Shown: positions 33,790 through 46,562 of the stretch, piece after piece
Layout of the letters: each line of letters begins with the position of its first letter
Position numbering within the stretch: position 1 is the stretch's first letter
Assembly (NCBI GenBank): GCA_034440575.1
Contig: JAOTOL010001625.1
Coordinates: forward strand, 2,998,501 to 3,062,500
Origin: Imbricaverruca yamaguchii
Lineage: Eukaryota; Arthropoda; Thecostraca; Neoverrucidae
Length of the DNA stretch: 64,000 bases
Direction: 5' to 3'
The notes under the pieces: generated by a model
Seen by the model: only the letters and a program-made list of their open reading frames with translations
Database searches by the model: none
Told to the model about the DNA's origin: nothing
Made by a program: the position numbers and the translations under genes

Positions 33790-34405
33790 TTGCCTCACAA
33801 TCCCAAAGAAGCTGTTGGGCCCTCAAGAATATCGCCTTGGTTCGGAAAAATTTGCGTCGGACCGCGTAAAAATCCCGCTTCGCCCCCAAGGATCGCACCG
33901 GAGCCGATGCAAAAATCAAATTTGGGGAAAAAAAATGTCACGGCCTCCAAAATTGCAACGAGGCTCCTGAAAATGACATCGGGGGCCCAAAAATTGCTTC
34001 ATGGCTCACAAAATGACCCTGGGGTGCCAAACAGTTGGATCGGGCACTGTAAAATACCATTGGGGCCTTAAAAAGTCGCAACGGGCCCATTAAAGGCACA
34101 CTTAGTGGCGAGAAGTCGCGCGGTGGTCATCGATAATGACGCTGGGGACCCAAAGACAGGTTGGAACCAAAAAAATCACCCTGGGGACTCAAAAAGGTCG
34201 AGCCGGGGACCCTGAAAACCGCGCTGGGCCCCTATAAATTGGCACCAAGGCACCTGAAAATAACGATGGGATCCTCAGAAGTTTGCGCCGGGACACATGA
34301 AAATCGCTGGGGCCCGGAAAACGTCATGCGGTTCCCCTTGAAAATCACGATGTTAGGCCAAAAGAGACGGACCAGGGCCCTGAAAATAACGCTGGGCGCT
34401 TAAAG
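33790..34405 (+). repeat. degenerate 20-bp minisatellite, locus 3
   Basis: About 30 units of 19-22 bases with the form GGGGCCCTGAAAATNACGC (for example near 33960-34080 and 34150-34400), the same unit as 23.1-23.9 kb. Units are individually diverged but the spacing is kept. Confidence 0.75.
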
Positions 34406-34863
34406 GGTCGGGACATATCCATGTGTCATGCCCTCGCCATTTGCGTGATGGGTGGCCGTAGTACTGTTGGCTCCTGCATTCACCGCTAATGAGATTTGTA
34501 TATTGTATGCTGTGATTTGAATTGTGTACCTGATATGCCCAGCGGTTGGTGTGATGTTTCGTACATAATGCAAGATATCGTTTACTGGTTGATCTTTCAT
34601 TCCATTCCATCATGCATGTAGCATATATTTTAGGCTTTTCATTTGCCTTGTTTTTGTCACGTGTTAATGCAAATATGAAAAGGAATATTAAGTGTCCGGA
34701 AGTAAGGCATTGCAACCTTCAAAATTGTTCCTGCCTGTTTGTACCTTTCGAACAAATTTATCAAATATTATATTTCAAACTACCACCACTGCGCATGTGG
34801 TGTGAATTTTCCAGACTTCGCATTGGCCAGGAGATCTCAGCATTGCGCACACGGACAACAGGT

Positions 34864-35166
34864 CAATGGCGGATTCAGAAATTTCCATGGCGACATTCGT
34901 CTGGGTGGGGTAGGCGACATTTCCTCGAAGGGACTCACTGTGAAAATAACTGGAGGTGCGCATTCTCCTAAATGTATGTTGAGAGGGATGTGTGAACTCG
35001 ACCGTATTAAAAAGGGCACAGTTTACCCTCAGACCAGCGTCTTTGGCTGAACATTGAGAGAGGGGGCTGCTGCACTCTAGTATTCTCAGCTAGGTACATC
35101 GGTCAGACGGGCACCATCTTTCCATGGGGAGGGGGCAAACCCCCAGTGCTCTCATGTATCCGCCCC
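34864..35166 (+). mobile_element. candidate short hAT-like MITE
   Basis: Left end CAATGGCGGATTCAG and right end (reverse complement) CAGGGGCGGATACAT resemble each other and the hAT termini elsewhere in the window. Flanking 8-mers do not match, so the boundary or single-element status is uncertain. Confidence 0.4.
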
Positions 35167-35169
35167 TGG

Positions 35170-36395
35170 GTTAGTTGCACTTTTGAGGTATACACTACAT
35201 TTCTACTGATAGCTGCCTAGCATAGGTGTAGGCTCCGAAAATTATTAGAAGGGCACAGTACATGAAGGCAATGGCCAGGCTCAAATTGATTTGGAGATAC
35301 GGCATTAAGGCCCAATATTGTAAGTTTAAATCATTGGAACTTCACATCCAACACGAGAAGGGGGCACGTGCCCTCCCAGGCACATATCCAACCGTAAAGC
35401 ATTCAAGGTACTGTAAGGAGGCTTACATTTGTCGGCACCATAATATCTTTCCTATCCGAACAGGCCGCCAGACATCCAGTCAGATCCTGGCAGTCCTACC
35501 CTTCCCCCCGCACAAACACTTGCCCGGAAAGCGCCCGCGTGTGGCGCCGACGCCTACATTAACGCGGCGTTTCCATCAAACAAGCGGCACATGCGAATGG
35601 CGCCGACGCCCAAGATCAAAGGGGCGGCCCGACAACAGACGGCGAGCGTAAATACCGGGTCGGCCCCATGAACAGCTGGCTGCAAACATCATCTGGAACA
35701 CCCCGAAAGAAGGGTCATCAACCCGTGAGGTCGGTGGCCCGGACATGAAGACGTCGCCACCCCAGACGACAAAGCCAACGGCACTCCACCAATGAAAAGC
35801 GCGAGCTCTCTCCGAAGCCCAAGGAGGCGTGGCTTCGGAAAATGGCTACAAAAAGGGCTACAGAAGAACGCGCTGAAGGGAGATCTCTCCGGAAGGACTC
35901 AGAGTGTCCGAGGCGGTCGAGAAGATCGAGGTGCCACGACGCCTCCAAACCACCGGCAAAATGTGAGTGTCACCGATCGACGCCTCCCCTCTATCTTCTG
36001 GCTATCCTATGGCGCCCTTACTTCGCGAAAACCGTCCGGGCTCTCCCCGCCCGGCGCCGTCGCCCCATCCCACGAGGGTGCCACCAGGCCATTCATTGGG
36101 TTACTAGCCGGGGAGGGATGTGCGAACGGACTAGTGGGGTAACTTCGCACGTCTACTATAGAAGGGTAGGGTAGGTACACATGTAGGGGGTTGGGGGTTG
36201 GATGGAGAATGCGTGTGACGGGACTGCGCTCCGACCCTGTTGTCAAACCGTATAGAGATATGTAAATATACTACCCTGCGTGATGGAAATGTTTAAGTGA
36301 ATGGTCGGCACAGGGAACGATTGCCAAGCTGTCGACGAGCATAGCTTGGGCTGACGAGCGGGAATACTTGCCCCAAACCGGATTGCACTATCCGT
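35170..36395. other. GC-rich block, no gene recognised
   Basis: From about 35450 the sequence becomes GC-rich with frames of 76-129 codons on both strands. None shows a known domain or a splice-supported structure. The composition shift suggests a different origin from the AT-rich flanks. Confidence 0.4.
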
Positions 36396-36399
36396 CTTG

Positions 36400-36553
36400 T
36401 GTGCACTATCCGTCATTGTCAGGTCCCCGGACACGGGTGGGCCTTGAAAAGGGCTATCTCCCGTTCCGTGTGCCATTCGCTGAGAACGCGTTTGTGCACT
36501 ATCCGTCATTGTCAGGTCCCCGGACACGGGTGGGCCTTGAAAAGGGCTATCTC
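36400..36553 (+). repeat. 61-bp perfect direct repeat
   Basis: 36400-36460 and 36493-36553 are identical, starting TGTGCACTATCCGTCATTG, with a 93-base period. A third partial unit, TGCACTATCCGTCTT, precedes them at 36384. A recent local duplication. Confidence 0.9.
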
Positions 36554-36559
36554 TCGTAC

Positions 36560-38510
36560 CGGTCTTGCCGCGCGTCGTAAGACCATTGTCTCTCCCACTC
36601 TCCTCGTCCTAGGCATTCGCCCCGCACCTTAGCCGGAGCTTTAACAAGTGTTATTATAGCCTAACGTCTCACCGTGGTGCAAACGAATTAAAAATCCAGC
36701 AACTCTTGGGGCGCCCTCCAGCTACGCGTTGAGTGGCGAGACCTTCTGGATAAACAAGAGGGCATTGACGCCCAAAGCCAATGGCCGAGTCCGAGACCCT
36801 CCTTGGGGACCAGCAGCAATGGATGACGTCAGATTTACGACCCCTTTTCAAACGTGCCCTCGTAGTAAATACCTCAACGACCCGCTGGACGGAGGGGAGG
36901 GTAGTTACGTCAAACACCGAATAATGATCCGTGCTACGGGGCTGATGAGCATGTGCCGCGATGTTCCTCAGGGGGTGGTTCCCTGTTGTCCCTATGTACA
37001 TGCGGAGACAGCGCGAATATATGCTCAGTGGAATACGGACACCTGCTAAACAGAGCTCTTCCTCCGACGACATGGTGGGTAGAACTGACAGGGAAACAGG
37101 TCAGCGGAAACGGGGGGGGCAGACTCCGAGGTACGCCCCGCCCATTGGTGATCCCCTCAAGGAGGGAGCACCACTCTCGCCGGGGGCGCGGCGAAACTGA
37201 AAGCGAGGCAGCCGACTTGCGAGCCGTCCTCCTATGGACAAGAAAATTCCCGAGCGATGGTGCGTATGTTGAAGCCAGTTAAATTGCCTAAAATATTATT
37301 ACTGTTATATATATGACGCGCGTTTGGTTAAGGCCTGATTGCCAGAGGGTGCGATGAACGGACACTTCGGGGGTATTAGTTCACCTGCTCTGGATCTTTG
37401 ACCGCAAAATCACGCTGGCCTCTGCGATCCAGAGGTGCAGGTGAGGTGGCGAACATGGTATGCATGTGGGAGGGGCCGGTAAAGGGGCCACCACAGTGCG
37501 TTCGCCGGAAGTCTGGCGCCGGACTCTAGGGTATTGGCAAAACACTGCCCGGTGGTTTGTCCACCCCCGAACCCTGCACGTGGGCACGGTTGGTGCAGAC
37601 AGTTCGAGGGGCATGATGGACGGGTTTGGCATGCCGTAAGAACCCAAGGCCAAAACTCATAGGGCCGGCTAGGATATAAAGACGACCGGGTACGTGACCA
37701 ACCTGGTAGGGATCCGTGCCCGCCCGTTGGTTACGTCAGACCTGGTCGCAAGTGTACGACGAATAAGGCCCGGCGCGGCATCGATCGAACTTAAGGTTAG
37801 GTGTGTCGGTCAAAGACATCAGAGCACTTGTATCAGCCCTCGGAGTCAGTACGATGAGCCCCCTCGTTCCAGTTAAGACTTTGTCCAGGCGAGAAACGCT
37901 GCTAATAATGGCTAGGCCAGCCATGATTGGCAGTGAAAGGTTTACTTGTTCGGCCCGGTAATACCATCAAAATTAGAGCATTGATCTGTCGATCTATGTG
38001 TTTGTGTACCGCTGAAAGTGGGGGGGGGGATGGGAGCTAAATTTGGGGACCAAGCAATTCATTAATTGATAAGGAGAGCATGAATGAGGCGAGCGAATGC
38101 GAGGTGAATGAAGGGAATGAACGTGAGTAGGTAGATCTAAGGATCAGCGGAAGCCGCTTGGGGCTCAACACAGGCACCTATTTCGTGCGGAACATTGCAC
38201 AAAATTATACTAATACTAGCGTCCAAAAAGTCCTAACACGGGACATGTCAGTTAAACCAATGGTGAATGTCATTATCATCAATTCTCTAATGCAACGTAT
38301 TAATTATAATCTGGCTAAAGACACTCACGTACCTATATGGTGTTCCCAAAACTTTGACCTCGCACATATATAAATTCGTGTTAGGGACGGCAACTCAAAC
38401 CAACATCACGACGGCTGGGGTTTGGGGATGTGTGGTGGAATTGGCGGTGGAATACAACAGAATACACCACTGACAGTTTCAGTTTAGTTTAGGCTGCATC
38501 AAGAATAACT
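36560..38510. other. GC-rich then mixed sequence, no gene recognised
   Basis: A TATAAA at 37675-37680 lies downstream of a GC-rich region and could be a promoter or an LTR-type element, but no coding sequence or terminal repeat supports this. Short frames only. Confidence 0.35.
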
Positions 38511-38514
38511 TGTC

Positions 38515-38770
38515 CACACCCCTTCACACACCCACTATCTAAAACACATTTCACACACCCATACCACTCAGTCGAGTTTAAGTGAGGTTAGCAACAGACA
38601 AAACACACTAGAACACACATTTTAACACACAGTTTATCACAGTCTACATTCCATACATACCACACCCCCATACACCACACCCACCCCCACCCCACTCACC
38701 ACACCCACCCCACCCACACCCCGCACACCACCCACACCCGCCACCACCCCACACACCCCACCGACGGCAG
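38515..38770 (+). repeat. CA/CCCACA-rich low-complexity tract
   Basis: Irregular CACACCC and CACCC repeats with almost no G, densest at 38655-38763. A C-rich strand of this type could form triplex structures. Confidence 0.85.
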
Positions 38771-39234
38771 AGCCGCCACCCCTACAGTACATGAGGAAAA
38801 TTGTCGGCATTCGGTAAGCAAACATTGGCATATTTCATGTTTGTGTAGAAATACTCATCACGGCACATCTCAGCAACACAATCAGAATTTTACCGAATGT
38901 GCTACACATGGATTCCTACACGGGAGTGCTTAGATCATTTGAAGGAGGTTTCTCTTTATTTTTTAAACATGCATGCCCTAAACAACATCCATGCCCTTTC
39001 TCCGATTTCTCGACCGGAAACTTATCCGCACCTGCTCCACTGGATGCATGCACATAGCAAATACCCATCCCATAAAATGGTCACTGACATATTACGCGCG
39101 AACTCTTAAAAACAAGTATCAAGGACCCATCAACACACATTCCAAACGTTAGCGGGCCGCAGCTTGCTGCCTTTCGTGCCACGCTCGCCTGCACTGCCAT
39201 CTGGTGGCAGAAACTACGCGATGTCTCCCATTTT

Positions 39235-39610
39235 TGGCCAAACAAAAACTGTGCATTTGCTAACACTGCAAATGCATTGTTTCATATACTAAGGATCCAA
39301 GTTTATAACAATATACCAATTAAAAAATATTATGGAACACTGCAATTGGAAAAAGACCAACAAGATTTCTACACGTGTCAACAAAATATTCAATTTTGTC
39401 GTAGCTGGTTACATTTACAGATTGCCAACATCTCCTTCCACTCTCCCTACCAGACTTCCTTCCCACCTGCAGGGCTGGAGATCTCCCACAAAGTCAGGGG
39501 ATCGAAGTTCATATTTTCAAGGCATATTTTCACAGTACATATGGAAAATGACAAATTAAGAATAGCAGGATACAAAACCAGGGGCTCCAGACCACATACC
39601 GACATGGGGT
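39235..39610 (+). repeat. inverted-repeat arm 1 (pairs with 42055-42440)
   Basis: Shares, in reverse complement, AAACCAGGGGCTCC, CTGCAGGGCTGGAGATCTC, AGTTCATATTTTCAAGGCAT and GGATCCAAGTTTATAA with the second arm. Divergence is about 20% with indels. No ORF is conserved in both arms. Confidence 0.75.
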
Positions 39611-41160
39611 CTCCAGGCATGGGCACTTGCCTACCAACTATGAGGAACATGAACAATATTACAAGCCAAAAGATCAGACCAAACATTTGGTCAGACTATG
39701 CACGGTTTTAAATTTGGAACACTTCAAGATACCAGTGCAAATTGGATGCATTGGGAGCATGGATATAACCACGGATTCAAAATTGAGGGGACAAATCAGG
39801 GACGTGGTAAGTTTGAACAGGATAGAGGATAGAGCCCCCCCCCCGAAAAAAATTCCTTCGAATTCATCAAGTTTTTCAATGTCATTTTCAGCTACTTGAA
39901 TTCAATTTTAATTTATTACAACTTTTAAGATTTACTATTGTTAAAAAACATATTTTTTAAGGACATCAAAATTAGCAAATTTCACTACTTAGCAATGCCT
40001 ATGAACTTCATGCACCGCCTACTTAGCTTTATGTCGTATGAGCTGAACACAATTTCACGACCACCAGAGCAATGCTGTATGCTTAACGTTGCCCTCTTGT
40101 AGGAGGAAAAACATAAAATATTGGACGATGGTTTTATGGTAGATATATGGACCCATAATTATTTCTCCGCTGCTTTTCTGTTTTACTGGCAAATATTTCA
40201 ATGCAATGACAACCAGGGTGGATGAAGGGTGTGGCACCGAGGGCATGTACCCCCACGTGGAAGATGGTGTCCCCCAGGCCAGGAAAGGACGTCCCTCTGA
40301 AAAGGTTCCAGCGCACCCGCTATAATTTTTCAGCCAGAGGCGCCCCTATGAAATAAAAAGGCCGAGTTTTTCGGGAAGGTCCGAGTCTAACCTGCCCCCT
40401 TGAATTTTGCATTCAGTTGCTTTCGCAGTGGCGCCGCTCCAAATAAATGAAGCTCCTCCAGACAAGTGCCCCCAAGATAATTCTTCGATTTACCTCTGAT
40501 TACAACATTACTCTCTCGCGGTTAGGAACTCCGGCTAGTTGTAAACTTGTGCGCATTCACGTGTGGCTTCTCTTGAAAAATTAACAACTTCCGTTGAACC
40601 ATTTAAAAGAAAGCGACAAATTGAAAAAAAAAGTATTTTATATGTCCGGAACAGCAATGTGGGAGTTTAAATTGAAAACCAGCGATGAGAGCACCGCCGG
40701 ATCAGGTTACGAGTGATTTCTTGGGGGACCCCCTAGTCATATAGGATACGAGTGCTTACTATCAAAACGGCTGCAAACAAAAATAGATTTGACCCTCCTA
40801 TTCCTCTTACACTCAATTATTGCATACACGCCGGACCCCCGACACCTTTGAAATTATTTCAAAATCTCAACATTATGATACCGTACGGCAAGCCATGTCG
40901 AATGACACCCACATAATGCAAATTGAAGCCTTAGCCACGAAACGCGAGGACTCCGAAAATTAAACGAATCTTTGGGCTTGAGCCATGATCTGACATGTGC
41001 CGGGTGGAAACGTTACTCGAGGGTTGCCCACGGGCATTCTCTTGATGCCAAGAATGGGTAGCTTTTGGAGAAAACGAAGAAACGCAGGGCGATCGAAAAA
41101 ATGTGTTCGACCTTTGACTTAGAAAATTAATGTGATTTCTGAACAAGTTGCTAGAGTACC
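39611..41160. other. no gene recognised
   Basis: Spacer of the inverted pair. The right part, about 40930-41130, is a direct diverged match to 43960-44130 (repeat D). Confidence 0.45.
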
Positions 41161-41164
41161 ATGG

Positions 41165-41517
41165 ACTAGAGATGCGCTATAAAATTCAAACACGTGTGAG
41201 CAAAGAGTTTAAGCCTGCAATCGATTCATTGGGGCAAAATATGTACAAATCAAACCAATTTTTTTTCTGAAACCCATCAGTAGCGCTCAATTTTTGTCTT
41301 TCCAGCGAATCACAATGGAGTATTTTGCCAATATTTGTAGATTGGCCCCTGGATGAGCTAGAGCCGCGAAACAAAAACGGGCGCGCATTGGTCGTTATAA
41401 GAGAAAACGTATGTAACCCGGTTTTACAGTTTTCGGTCAAACAGTCACCTTCCAAGTCAGGCCAATGACCCTAAATTTGCGAATATCGCGAAACTTTTTG
41501 TTTGGGAGGGCCACATA
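41165..41517 (-). repeat. repeat D, inverted segment
   Basis: Reverse complement of 43631-43975: CAAATATTGGCAAAATACTC, TTTTTGTTTCGCGGCTCTAG and AAGTTTCGCGATATTCGC are shared. The neighbouring part of the same repeat (40930-41130) is in direct orientation, so an internal inversion has occurred in one copy. Confidence 0.75.
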
Positions 41518-42054
41518 TAGGGGCGGTCCACCCACTAGGGCATTTAAGGCAGTGCCTCACCTCAGTAGAGCTGAAAGATCTTTTCGATGTTATTTTCGTA
41601 CATAACGATACTCTTATCCATTGGAAAATCACAAAATTAAAAAGTTGACATGAAATGTTCTTTTGTCATTCGTAATTATCGTGAAAATTTAAGTTAAGAT
41701 TTCCATATTCAATTTGGAACAGCTCTATCATTAATTTGAAATACGTATGAGTCAGGCCAGCCTTAATCCAAATGTCGCCATATTATGCGCTTTCGTTTCA
41801 TACGAAGCGTAGTGTAGAAAAAGAAAAAGAAACAGCAGCCTTCGCAAGGTGAACTAAAACGTTTCTCCGGAGTGCATTGCAACGTCAGAGGAAATTGTTT
41901 GCAAGTTGACTTTCGGGCTACATCGGAACATGCTTCACACAAAAAATTCCCATTGATTCATGGAATTGAGGAATCGAGCGACACTGTGTGGTTGGTACAA
42001 GTTTCCTAAATGCATCGATGGGTAGGAGAGGTGAGAAATTCTGCTCAACTAGAA

Positions 42055-42440
42055 GCGTGTGGTTTGGAGCCCCTGGTTTGGTATCCTGCAAATCTTAGGT
42101 TGCCATTTTCCATATACACTGTGAAAATATGCCTTGAAAATATGAACTTGGATCCCCTGACTTTGTAAGAGATCTCCAGCCCTGTAAGTGCCAATGAAAT
42201 TTGGTTGGGAGAGTAGACAAATATGTTGGAAATCTCCAAATGTGACCAGCTATGACTAAATTGAATATGAATAAACTAAACTTGTGGAAATTTCATTGGT
42301 GTTTTTTATTGCAATGCTCCATGATATTTTTTAGGGACTCTGAAACCTTGAACAAACTTAAATTTGTATCTTATTATAAACTTGGATCCTTAGTGCATGA
42401 ACCAATGCATTTCCAGATTTCGCAAATGTATTGTTTTTGT
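42055..42440 (-). repeat. inverted-repeat arm 2
   Basis: Mate of 39235-39610. It is continuous on its right with a family C copy, suggesting that both belong to one larger dispersed repeat. Confidence 0.75.
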
Positions 42441-42444
42441 CCGG

Positions 42445-42990
42445 CCAAAAAATTGATTTCGTTATTCTTAGGTTCCTCTCTCTGATGTGCCGTGCTTCTG
42501 TGGAATGGGCAAATGTAGCCATACTCATTTTAGGAAATGCTGATGACAATTCATACAAGACATCTTATTATTGTGCTTCAAGGTACTCACAGGACATGTT
42601 TTACTCATGCTCTATTACCTCTAGAAAGCAAACAAAGGGTTCATTTGGAAGGTTTGATTTTTTCCATTAAAAAGTGATCCGTTGGATTGGGATTTTGTTT
42701 TCAATTTTGAAAAACAAAACAAAACAATTTACCTTTTTGTGGGAATTATGCTCTTTTTTCATTAATGTTAGGCTAGACTAGGAAATGGGCATATTATGTT
42801 TTATTTTACACCTTATTTTTACGCCATGTTACATAACTAAAAGCCGCTTTCTTTGTGTTGTTTTGCTAGCCAGCTGAAAAGTAAGCATTTGGAGAGGAAA
42901 TTAGTGGTCACACTAGCTTCATCACTTTTATAAAGAGTATACTTGTAAAAATCGAAGAGTCCAAACAATACCTTAAAGCACAATTGCGTG
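42445..42990 (-). repeat. repeat family C copy (reverse)
   Basis: Reverse complement of 33000-33500, including AAAAAGTGATCCGTTGGATTG, TTAATGTTAGGCTAG and CTAGCCAGCTGAAAAGTAAGC. Compared with that copy it is more AT-rich in places. Confidence 0.75.
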
Positions 42991-43139
42991 GATATTTTGT
43001 GTGAAAAGCATAGGTACCAAAGAAGTTCCGAATTTTGGGAACCGAAAAATAGAGTGGTCGAAATCCGACGATTTTTTTTCGGGGGGGCGAGGTGCAGTGG
43101 TGACTGCCTCACTCGATTTCGATGCCTCTGACCGCCTCT

Positions 43140-43631
43140 GGCCACATACAGAAAAAATTACAGTTAGAGACACCGGAAAAAAACAGTACTCATTGAAGCC
43201 GTGTGAATCTGATGATGCCCTTCGTCGTCACTCCCTGTCAATTACACAGGTCAGGTCAAGTCAAAACTCGTGACCGGCTGCAACGGCATAGCATATTGAG
43301 CCCGCTGGCCATCATGAAATGAACCTGAAATATTCGAAATGGTGCAGGAAATATTAAATGTGTTTCAATATTATTGAATTCAATATTATTCAATATAATT
43401 TAAACAAATTTAAGATTTCATTCACCATTCTGACTAACTCAGGTTCATTTCATGATGGCCAGGGGGCTCTATATACTATGCCGTTACGACCGGTCACGAG
43501 TTTTGACTTGGCCTGACCTGTGTAATTGACAAGGAGTGACGACGAAGGACATAATCAGATCCACAGGGCTTCATTGAGTCCTGTTCTTATTTTCCGGCGT
43601 CTCTAACTGTAAAACATTTTGTTATGTGGCC
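43140..43631. mobile_element. foldback element (long inverted repeats)
   Basis: Two arms of about 190 bases (43140-43332 and 43440-43631) are inverted copies of each other around an AT-rich loop of about 105 bases. Shared blocks include ACAGTTAGAGACRCCGG, GTCAATTACACAGGTCAGG, AAAACTCGTGACCGG and GGCCATCATGAAATGAACCT. The ends read GGCCACATA and TATGTGGCC. No ORF. A MITE or foldback-type DNA element that could form a very stable hairpin RNA. Confidence 0.85.
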
Positions 43632-44332
43632 CTCCCAAACGAAAAGTTTCGCGATATTCGCCAATTTCAGGCCAGTGGCCCGACCTGGTAGGTCACTGGT
43701 TAAAGGAACACTGTAAAAAACCTGGTACCATTCGTTTTCTCTTATAACGAACAATGCGCTCGTTTTTGTTTCGCGGCTCTAGCTCATCTAGGGGCCAATC
43801 TACAAATATTGGCAAAATACTCCATTGTGATTGGCTGGAAAAGGAAAACTTGAGCGTTACTTATGGGTTCCAAGAAAAATCATAATATTTGGTTTGATTT
43901 GTACATATTTTGTTCTAATCAATCGATTGCAGGTGTAAACTCTTTGCTCACACGTGTGTGAGTTTTATAGCGCACCTCTACATGGACATGTCCCGCTTTG
44001 AAATGTTACTCTAGGTGCACCATGGGCTATTGCTTGATACAAGGTGTGGGTAGGCTAGGGCGAAGAAACAAATGCGAGGCGACCAAAGAAATCGGTTTGA
44101 CCTTTAACCCTAGAAATTAGTTATTCTGGGTAGCATTATAATACGGCACAAGTCACGTCGAAAGACGTGGTTGGTTGATGCGAATTGAATGCGAATCACA
44201 CCCACTTGGTGCGAATTGAACCCTACACAGACGAATCGCGAGGACTTCGAAATATCCAAACTAGCCTTTAACCATAAGGTTTGACCTCGACATATCCAGG
44301 CTTTAAAATGTTACTCGAGGGTTCACCATGGG
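43632..44332 (+). repeat. repeat D copies
   Basis: Includes two similar versions of the block AATGTTACTC-AGG-NCACCATGGGC (about 44010 and 44308), indicating partial tandem duplication. A further version lies at 49560-49690. The second version is the insertion site of the hAT composite. Confidence 0.7.
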
Positions 44333-45119
44333 CACTGGCGGATCCAGCCCACCGGTTCGGGAGGGGACACTTTCGGATTTTGGCGTTAGCCCCGCTCCTC
44401 CCCTCCCCAATGGCGTGCCTAGGATTTGCAATGGCGTGCCTAGGGATGGATTTGGAGGGTGCCCATACTGGCAATATTTTTGGTTTAATATCAATGCTGG
44501 CAAATGCACTGTAGCATACACTCACCATGGCTGATGCCAAATTATTTTGGCATCAACAGGCTTACCTTGCTTCAAGGAAAAAAATTGACAAAAGTATCCA
44601 AAAGTTGTCAATGTTTTACATGGTAAGCTAGAACCATCAAACCGGTTGTATATTTATTGTATTCACACTCTTTCCACAGTGAAAAAAACCCTAACCTGCT
44701 GTTTACCTGACCAGATTAGCAGCTAGCTCGAAGATAATCATTATTGAGAAAATTGTTAATGTGAACTTCCTACTTGGAGTAACAGCAAGTAAGCTGATCT
44801 CAGTCTCATTAGGACGGTGCAACTCTGGATCTCAGCAGGCAGAGGCTGGGCTGGCGCTGGCTTCTGGTCCAGGCAGAAGATCGAGACAGGAGAGGCTGGA
44901 GGCAGAAGCCACCCCTTCAGGGGAAGGTTGAGATGGAGAATCCAGGCTGAAAATAAGGACCGACATATACTTCAATATGTACCTTTGACTTCACAACATT
45001 TTCTTCCTAGACATCTTAGTTTCGACAATTCTCTTGCCACGAGAACAATACAGTTTTCCATCTGTCAAAATACCCCATTTGATTATCAATCCATGATTAT
45101 ATCTCCAATTGGAGGTTTG
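44333..45119 (+). mobile_element. repeat B, copy 3
   Basis: Left portion of the composite. Relative to 3131-3740 it carries an insertion of about 180 bases (about 44400-44590) that begins with a doubled AATGGCGTGCCTAGG phrase; the rest is collinear. Confidence 0.75.
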
Positions 45120-46085
45120 CACGCGCCCTGGAGGGAGGGGGGGGGGGGCGTGCTAACCTCCTCCGGTTTTTCACACATAACTCCATATTTTACCAGCAGA
45201 TTTATGCCATTCCTCGGGTAGCTGCTTAGAAATGATCGGCGCCTTGCTTAAAGCCAGAAAACGGAAATCGGCCGAAAATGTTTGGAGTTAGGGGCCGTTA
45301 AAGTAAAAAAATTGCAGCGCCAGGCAACACAAATCGGCGCTGTTGCGCTTCCCGTATGTTGGCAAAAGGGAAGTGTTCCTGACGACACAAGATATTCATT
45401 TAATGTGTATTGTCATGCTATATATTTTCAAAGTCATCTTGGGTCACCAAGGTCAAGTCAGGTCAAGTCCATGACAGGCTGATGGAATCAAACTTGGTCA
45501 CCTGGAATGCTATCATAAATGAAAATGACCGCCATGTGACTGATGTCACTTGGCATGTTAGTACCTACACACCCTGAAAACTACTGCTTGTCATTGTTTA
45601 CCTAAGCGTTTCAATACTGTATTCATACACTTCACTCCTTTCTTTGCGAAGCCGATTGCGCCGAGCCGCCCAACGGTGCAGTCGGACGGGAGCCCGGTTC
45701 CGATAACTGGAGCAAATAATGACCTGATAAAGTGCTGCTATATAGGTGACTTGAGCTTAAATGCCTGGTTTAGCATCTGTATTGCATCATTAGTAATGTC
45801 CAAAACATCATTGATGCCCATTGCAGAGCATTTAAACACAATCAAAGGGATCCATAAGAATGACAAGCCAATCAACGAAAAACCAGAACATTTAGATATT
45901 TTGACCTCATTTGACATTGAAGGCATTGAATTAAGGTCATGCAATTTGCACACAAGAAAGTTCACTACCGTGTCCCTCCACCCTGCGAATTTCGTTGCTC
46001 CAACTTTAATAGAAGCCGGGATCTTAGGGGGGCGGAATCCGCCCCTCCGGTGCACGTAATGTTCAGAGGCTCCCCAGGGCGCGTG
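45120..46085 (+). mobile_element. element A, copy 3 (intact termini)
   Basis: 966 bases from CACGCGCCCTGGAGG to CCAGGGCGCGTG, nearly identical to 11444-12386. Outer bases are TTTG on the left and TTAG on the right. The AGGTCA direct repeat with 4-base spacer lies at 45450-45465. Confidence 0.85.
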
Positions 46086-46562
46086 TTAGGTTCTGTTGCT
46101 TTCTTATTTCATTTTTTTTAACATTGCTTTTATAAAACTCAAGGCCTCTTTTTGGTGTCACTTTGTTCACAAACGAAAAAGTGAACAAGTGCACAGAACA
46201 TGAGTGGTCCTAATTGGTGTCAGTCACATTCATAAACATTCCATTCGAAAGGTAAATTCCAAGCATTCATAAAACGCCTTCAAGCATGAATTTACTACCT
46301 AAACTTCCATGTCAGAATTTGTTCAAAGGATTTTCTTGCTTTAATCTACAAAACAAATAAAATGGACCAAAACCAAGCCAAACCTAACCTGTTCTTGCAA
46401 AAAATAAATGTATTCGGAAAATGTATTTTGAAGTGCTATTTTTTCCTTAACTAAAAAGAAAAACATAACCTAACCTAATCTAGCCAAGCTGAACCAAACC
46501 TAGCCCTAAACGCTTGCTTCGTGGAGGTAAAATGTGTAAAACTTGTTTTGTGGACACCTTAA
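46086..46562 (+). repeat. repeat family C copy (left part)
   Basis: Contains CATAACCTAACCTAATCTAG and ends GTGGACACCTTAA, where inverted element A has inserted. The right side resumes after 47547 with ATTGCAATAATA, matching AGCACAATAATA in the empty copy at 33.38 kb. Confidence 0.75.

Noticed and set aside
34864..35166. Certain hAT MITE
   Set aside because: Ends resemble each other, but the flanking 8-mers do not match, so it is kept only as a low-confidence feature.
37560..37920. LTR or promoter around TATAAA at 37675
   Set aside because: No matching second LTR, primer-binding site or coding region nearby.
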